Origin: CAKRJP01 sp963597615
Lineage (GTDB): Bacteria; Bacillota; Clostridia; Lachnospirales; Lachnospiraceae
Reading direction: 5' to 3'
DNA length: 64,000 nt
Assembly (NCBI GenBank): GCA_963597615.1
Contig: CAVBQS010000016.1
Location: 1 to 64,000 of the forward strand
Made by a program: the position numbers and the translations under genes. The notes beneath the pieces were generated by a model. That model did not search any database, had not been told where the DNA came from, and was given only the letters and a program-made list of their open reading frames with translations. Below are positions 59,523 to 64,000 of this stretch, piece after piece. How positions within the stretch are numbered: position 1 is the stretch's first letter; each line of letters begins with the position of its first letter.

Positions 59523-60665
59523 ATGAGAGAAAAGGGAATGACTACCATTACTCTAAAAAAGATTAATCGAGATAAGGTTTACCAATATATTTATCAGCAA
59601 AAAGAAACTTCCAAACTCCAGATTGTTCAGGACTTACAGATGGGACTTTCCACTGTCAGCCAGAATCTGAATGAATTAGAAGCCAACGGCCTAATCAGCC
59701 GAAAGGGATATTTTGAATCCACCGGCGGACGCAAGGCCCAGATTATAAGAATTGTAGAAGATTTTCGTATTTCTATCGGTGTGGGAATTTTAAAAGATCT
59801 GTTTCATATAGTAGCCGTGAATCTATATGGCGATGCCATGGCCACAGAGACCGTAGAAGTGGCCTACGAGAATAGTGATGCTTATTACAATGCCCTTTCT
59901 GAAAATATCAAAGAATTTATCCAAAAGCATAACTACGATCCTGAGAAAATAGAAGGAATATCCATTGCCACCCAGGGAATCATCTCCCCAGACGGAACTT
60001 CTGTGACTTATGGAGATCTTATGGGCAATTCAATGATGCAGCTTTCTGATTTTTCAAAGAGGCTTCCTTATCCCTGTCATCTAGAACACGATTCCAAGGC
60101 TGCTGCCGAACTGGAACTTTGGAACCATCCCCAGTTCGACAGTACTGTAATTTTACTTCTGAATCCCAACCTTGGAGGTGCAATCATCACAAACCACCAG
60201 GTACATAAGGGAAGTCACATGGGAAGTGGACTGATTGAACACATCTGTATTGACCCAAAAGGGCCAGAATGTTACTGCGGCCACCAGGGCTGTTTGGAAA
60301 CCTACTGCTCTGCCAATGCCCTGAAAGAGGCCGCCAGAATGCCTGTAAAAGAGTTCTTCCAGATTCTCCACAGCTCACCTACTCCCACATTGGAGCAGCT
60401 TTGGCAAAACTATCTTTCCCATCTTGCATTTGCAATAAGCAATCTGAAACTGGTAATTGATAGTCCGGTAATTATAAGCGGATATCTAGCTCCATATTTT
60501 CGCCAGGAAGATCTGCAGAATCTTTTAAAAGAGATTAACAAAAAGGCCTTCTTCCCGATGGAAAAGGAAGAGCTTTTACTTGGAAATCATGGGCAGTATA
60601 CACCGGCAATTGGCGCAGCACTTTATTATATAAAGAATTTTCTGCCTAATTCATTCGACACCTAG
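59523..60665 (+). CDS. ROK family transcriptional regulator
   Basis: 380 residues: N-terminal winged HTH (SKLQIVQDLQMGLSTVSQNL), then a ROK kinase-like domain with the zinc motif GPECYCGHQGCLETYCS. Ribosome site GGGGAAGGAGAAGATC. The HTH marks it as a XylR/NagC-type repressor rather than a sugar kinase, though phosphate-binding residues are partly diverged (SIATQGIIS instead of a full ATP motif). It is divergent from the hexuronate operon and most likely controls it. Confidence 0.92.
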   Translation: MREKGMTTITLKKINRDKVYQYIYQQKETSKLQIVQDLQMGLSTVSQNLNELEANGLISRKGYFESTGGRKAQIIRIVEDFRISIGVGILKDLFHIVAVNLYGDAMATETVEVAYENSDAYYNALSENIKEFIQKHNYDPEKIEGISIATQGIISPDGTSVTYGDLMGNSMMQLSDFSKRLPYPCHLEHDSKAAAELELWNHPQFDSTVILLLNPNLGGAIITNHQVHKGSHMGSGLIEHICIDPKGPECYCGHQGCLETYCSANALKEAARMPVKEFFQILHSSPTPTLEQLWQNYLSHLAFAISNLKLVIDSPVIISGYLAPYFRQEDLQNLLKEINKKAFFPMEKEELLLGNHGQYTPAIGAALYYIKNFLPNSFDT

Positions 60666-60668
60666 CCG

Positions 60669-61046
60669 TTACTCTTTTTCTATCTGCTCCCGAATCCAGG
60701 AACTAGTATCCCAGGCATCCAGTGCAAGGCCCTCTTGCCTTTCAGCAATAACTGATCCTGCAAAGCTTCCATAACTGCCCTCCAGTCTTCTTCCATCCAG
60801 CCGGTGAAGTCTCAGACAAAAGCCCACTGCCCGCAACTCATCCTCTTCACTGTCATCATCATCAAAGAGAATCTGATAATCTACCACAAAGGTTTCATCC
60901 GAGGCCTCCCTGTAAATGCGGATTTCATTTTTTCCACCTGTTTCCAAAAGCAAATCGTTCTCATAGCCCAGATCAGCCAGAGCCTCCGCAAGAGTGCGGA
61001 GTCTGGCCTCTGTCATATAAGCATCCATAACGCGAGGATTTATCAT
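60669..61046 (-). CDS. Small acidic protein next to the calpain-like protease
   Basis: 125 residues, family not recognised. It is acidic (IDFDDDDSEEDE-like stretch at about residues 79-91), with a mixed alpha/beta look: helical start (TEARLRTLAEALADLGY), then beta strands. Ribosome site AAAGGAG is immediately after the stop of the calpain-like gene, 13 bp upstream, so the two are translationally coupled. Size, acidity and position fit a dedicated chaperone or an immunity/inhibitor protein for the protease; this is inference. Confidence 0.75.
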   Translation of the reverse strand: MINPRVMDAYMTEARLRTLAEALADLGYENDLLLETGGKNEIRIYREASDETFVVDYQILFDDDDSEEDELRAVGFCLRLHRLDGRRLEGSYGSFAGSVIAERQEGLALDAWDTSSWIREQIEKE

Positions 61047-61059
61047 GTTATCTCCTTTC

Positions 61060-63975
61060 TTAGTTCATGCAGTATACAACTTCTATCTTATTCATAAAAT
61101 CATTTAACTCCAGATCAAATTCTCCACCGCCTATTTCCTCATCTAAGTGCTTCTTTCCGATGATATACTTGCTTTGATCCCTTCTAGTACGCTCCGCATA
61201 GAATACCTCTCCGGTGCCCCAAGGATTGCGCATGGTGATGAACTTATGCCCCTTGTCCTCTTTGTAGCCGGTGACAATATAGGCATGCCCCATGCTCATA
61301 CCATCAAGTTCGCCTAAATCATGCAGTCCGCCGCCGCTTTCATATCCTACAAACATTGGGGTTCCTGCAAATACGACCTGCCCTTTTTGCTTGTCATCCA
61401 GGAATTTCTTAATCTCCCCGTACTGTTCAAGGGCCTGATTGGTATAACGGATTGTGGCATTTGGCTCCATCCGGCAACTATATTGGAAAGAAGTTGTGCT
61501 TTTCGTATGCATACCGGCATTCATAAAATCATCCCCAAGCTGATTCAAGTATTCTTTTAATTTTTCTTCACTGATTTTAGGGAATTTCTTTTGCATCGCA
61601 ACCAACAAATCATAAAATACCGAACGCCCCTTCTGATTTTTCCAGTTTTTTACATCCCTAAGTGCTTCACAAAAGTCATCCACTGTCAAAGCCCGGTAAG
61701 CTGTTTTGTGTTTTTTTTGGTTTGTCAGTGTTTCCACTGTACCCAGTCGATATTCCAGTTCAGCCATTAGCTTGTCTTTCAACTGTTGCCTTAAAAGTTC
61801 CTTCAGGCCCTTCCACTTGCCCTTGTTTTCCACCTGTTCTGACTTCTTAACTTCAACATCCACTGCCAGGTCCCACAATTCTTCATAGGCCTTTTGGGTC
61901 TTAGACTGGTCTTCGTTTCCACGCTCCTCATAAACCCTTAAAGGTTTGCTTACCTTCGCATACTTATACTCTGCATCTTCCTTAAACAATTCTTTATAGG
62001 TTCTCTGGCTGTATCCTCCAGATCCAAGATGTAAGGTCGTATGGGCAAACAAGTCCTTAAGTTTCGCATCCTTTTCATCCGCCTCCAGGCTATCAAATCC
62101 AAAATCCTTTAAAAGCTCATCGGCAAATTCGTTATAATCATCCCCGATACATTCATTTGCATCATCCGGTTCCTGTAGCATTGCATAGGCCTTCTCCATA
62201 ATCTGCACCCACAACACGTCGTTTGCACAATAGGGGGTACATATCTTTTTGGAAACATAGACGGTTTGCTTTTCAAATGTAACCTTTACCAGGTCTCCTA
62301 AATCCTCCATCCGGTCTAAGATTTGCTGTGGATCGTTTCGAACAACAGCAAGCAGGCAGGAAAGGAAGTAGCAATCTCCTAGTTCTCCCTGCTTAATATC
62401 CTCCGCACAGGGCTCATGAGGGAACAAGGCTTCGCCGCTTCTGTCTAGAAGTTTCGGTTCTGGATGGTTTTCCTTATAGCCTTCTTTCTTACCTTTTTTC
62501 TCACTTTCTCGAAGTGAGTTTTGATATTGATACTTGGCATAACGCAAGTTCATCTCATCTTGAAGCTTGCATGCATCTCTTGCATTTGCCATTTCCTTTG
62601 TATCCTCAGATTTTTGAATAAATTTTTTGCCATACATGTCGGCGAAAATCTCTGAAAGCTTCTGAAAGGCTTTACTAGCCTCCGACTCCTTAGAGCTTTT
62701 CCATTTCCGGAAGGCCTCCATCATCTTTCGGTGAGCCTGATAATACTCCTTACTTCCCCATTTTTTATCCACCTCATCATAATAGGCCCCTACAGCCTCC
62801 ATAGTCTCAGACAAATATTGGGAAGGGTTTTTTTGCTCTTTTGCACCCATCAACCACATTTTCAGATTGCTATTACCCTTGATTGCCGGATAATCCTTTT
62901 TCTTTTTATAATATTCCTCCGATATACTTTGGCCCGTAGCCTTACTTGACCCGGCATTTTTTGTATTCACGGAAATGGTGGTATGATAGCTAGCTATAAT
63001 CGTTGCCAGACGGCCTTCATCCTCATAGTCCTCTTTTCCGATTAGCTCTGTTTCCCCTTGCTTCAATGTAGCCTGTATTGTTTCAAGCCTGCTGCTAAGC
63101 TTCTTGCTTTGTTCTTCATCCAGCACATCCTCCAGCAACAGATGAAGGTCTCTGGCATGCAGATTACTAAGCTTCGTGGCAAAATCACGATCCATATGAT
63201 ACGACGGGTTCCAGGCAGCTTTCAAATACTGATCCTGCATAAATTCCGATGGCTTCTTTGCAATGACATCTTCTATGACAAGGAGGGGTTTTCCCTGGTC
63301 CATGCTTTCCCGAGTTTTTACATAATAGTCCCCTGGCTTTCGAAGGATGCCAAGAAAACGATCCAAATCTCGGATTTTAACCATCTTTGCCATAGCTTCT
63401 GGCGTATAAGTAAAGTTCTTGTCTTTTAGCTCTTCAAACAAGCTATAGTCTTCTGTATTTTGAGGCGAATGTAAGGATCCTCCAAGCAAAGCTTCCAGGC
63501 GATGATAAATCAACATCTCATCGAATTTTTTTGTACCTGGATAGGCTTCCTTGATGACCTGAATTTTGGCTTCTTGCTCCTTCTTGGCATAGGAATCTGC
63601 CTGCTTTTCATCTTCCATCTGCTCTTCAGTTCTTTGTTTCTCATTTTCAGGCTCGGATATCTCATCCTTTTTAACATTTTCCTCAGGAAGCAGGAAATCC
63701 ATTTTTTTACTTCCTTTTGCCAGCTCTATTTTTGCAGCCTTCATCCAGTCCGCTTTCTCATAAAAGGAAATAAGCTTTTCACTTTCCTTAAGTTCCTCAC
63801 TAATAAGCCCCAGGCTTTCCTTTGAAATATTCACAAAAGCAAGCTTTCCTTCCTTCTCAAGTCTACTGTATTCTTCCTGAAATCTTCGAAGCTGCAGATA
63901 TCTTTCAATTTTCTTTGTCACATAAGGATGGTGGTTCACCATATACTTGCCACTCTGTGGATTCATCAGAATCAT
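61060..63975 (-). CDS. Calpain-like (peptidase C2) cysteine protease, large protein, 5' end outside the window
   Basis: 971 residues are visible from an ATG at 63975, but the frame is open to the window edge (codons TDWNSPLK precede it) and no ribosome site is present, so the gene probably begins beyond the window. The N-terminal 500 residues are charged and helical (KLAFVNISKESL, EEQMEDEKQADSYAKKEQ), and residues about 408-480 (SKEYYQAHRKMMEAF) weakly resemble the shared module. The C-terminal half is a calpain-family catalytic domain: Cys535 in IKQGELGDCYFLSC, His897 in SMGHAYIVTGY, Asn917 in TMRNPWGTGE. All three catalytic residues are present. There is no Ca-binding EF hand. A small acidic protein follows, perhaps its partner. 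Confidence 0.85.
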   Translation of the reverse strand: MILMNPQSGKYMVNHHPYVTKKIERYLQLRRFQEEYSRLEKEGKLAFVNISKESLGLISEELKESEKLISFYEKADWMKAAKIELAKGSKKMDFLLPEENVKKDEISEPENEKQRTEEQMEDEKQADSYAKKEQEAKIQVIKEAYPGTKKFDEMLIYHRLEALLGGSLHSPQNTEDYSLFEELKDKNFTYTPEAMAKMVKIRDLDRFLGILRKPGDYYVKTRESMDQGKPLLVIEDVIAKKPSEFMQDQYLKAAWNPSYHMDRDFATKLSNLHARDLHLLLEDVLDEEQSKKLSSRLETIQATLKQGETELIGKEDYEDEGRLATIIASYHTTISVNTKNAGSSKATGQSISEEYYKKKKDYPAIKGNSNLKMWLMGAKEQKNPSQYLSETMEAVGAYYDEVDKKWGSKEYYQAHRKMMEAFRKWKSSKESEASKAFQKLSEIFADMYGKKFIQKSEDTKEMANARDACKLQDEMNLRYAKYQYQNSLRESEKKGKKEGYKENHPEPKLLDRSGEALFPHEPCAEDIKQGELGDCYFLSCLLAVVRNDPQQILDRMEDLGDLVKVTFEKQTVYVSKKICTPYCANDVLWVQIMEKAYAMLQEPDDANECIGDDYNEFADELLKDFGFDSLEADEKDAKLKDLFAHTTLHLGSGGYSQRTYKELFKEDAEYKYAKVSKPLRVYEERGNEDQSKTQKAYEELWDLAVDVEVKKSEQVENKGKWKGLKELLRQQLKDKLMAELEYRLGTVETLTNQKKHKTAYRALTVDDFCEALRDVKNWKNQKGRSVFYDLLVAMQKKFPKISEEKLKEYLNQLGDDFMNAGMHTKSTTSFQYSCRMEPNATIRYTNQALEQYGEIKKFLDDKQKGQVVFAGTPMFVGYESGGGLHDLGELDGMSMGHAYIVTGYKEDKGHKFITMRNPWGTGEVFYAERTRRDQSKYIIGKKHLDEEIGGGEFDLELNDFMNKIEVVYCMN

Positions 63976-64000
63976 CTTCAGAGGGGAGTTCCAGTCTGTC

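Noticed and set aside
59523..60665. Sugar kinase function for the ROK protein
   Set aside because: The N-terminal HTH and divergent position over a catabolic operon indicate a regulator.

Overview
The window looks like a chromosomal segment of a low-GC Gram-positive anaerobe of the class Clostridia, most likely a Lachnospiraceae-type gut bacterium. The basis is gene content and style: AGGAG-type ribosome sites, a split purH (separate AICAR formyltransferase plus a PurO-type IMP cyclohydrolase), clostridial ChW-repeat secreted proteins, a two-gene ThrE exporter, bioB-bioY without the rest of the biotin pathway, and AAA/DUF4143 ATPases. No rRNA, tRNA, CRISPR array or complete transposase was found. 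The species is not identified.

Layout. 0-5 kb: a hypothetical protein, a LytTR regulator with a DUF2877 (AllH-like) partner, and an AAA/DUF4143 ATPase that sits between greA and a decayed second copy of the greA 3' end. 5-15 kb: housekeeping genes (purO, AICAR formyltransferase, glmM and greA as one operon; azlCD; an isocitrate-dehydrogenase-family enzyme; thrE pair and gtrA; an HTH-UDP-glucose dehydrogenase fusion). 15-21 kb: three large coiled-coil-rich proteins of unknown family, one carrying a PARP-like ADP-ribosyltransferase domain. 21-32 kb: YeiH exporter with divergent LysR, a MarR-controlled heterodimeric ABC exporter, and two ChW-repeat secreted hydrolases. 32-39 kb: a decaying zone with a broken hydantoinase, a helicase fragment, a membrane protein fragment, and truncated phosphoketolase and LysR genes joined by a deletion; a second AAA/DUF4143 ATPase lies inside it. 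39-41 kb: biotin genes under a BirA-type operator. 41-48 kb: 2-aminoethylphosphonate uptake and degradation (ABC transporter, phnW, phnX) with an RpiR regulator and candidate shared operators. 48-54 kb: voltage-gated-like K+ channel, a deleted UPF0597 gene, M20 amidohydrolase, DnaJ-like zinc-finger protein, metY and a MATE pump. 54-64 kb: another large coiled-coil protein, a hexuronate locus (GntP permease, UxuB-type dehydrogenase, ROK regulator), and a calpain-like cysteine protease with a small acidic partner.

The best candidates for something undescribed are two. First, five large proteins without signal peptides (at 14997, 16945, 19121, 53961 and 61060) appear to share a roughly 70-residue module; two of them end in enzymatic domains typical of effectors or toxins (PARP/HYD-type ART and calpain protease), which suggests a dispersed effector family. 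Second, both AAA/DUF4143 ATPase genes, 30 kb apart and otherwise diverged, have the same promoter design: a 33-bp-period array of GAAAAATGTG boxes whose last box lies just upstream of an extended -10 element. One of the two is flanked by duplicated target DNA, as if it were a mobile single-gene module.
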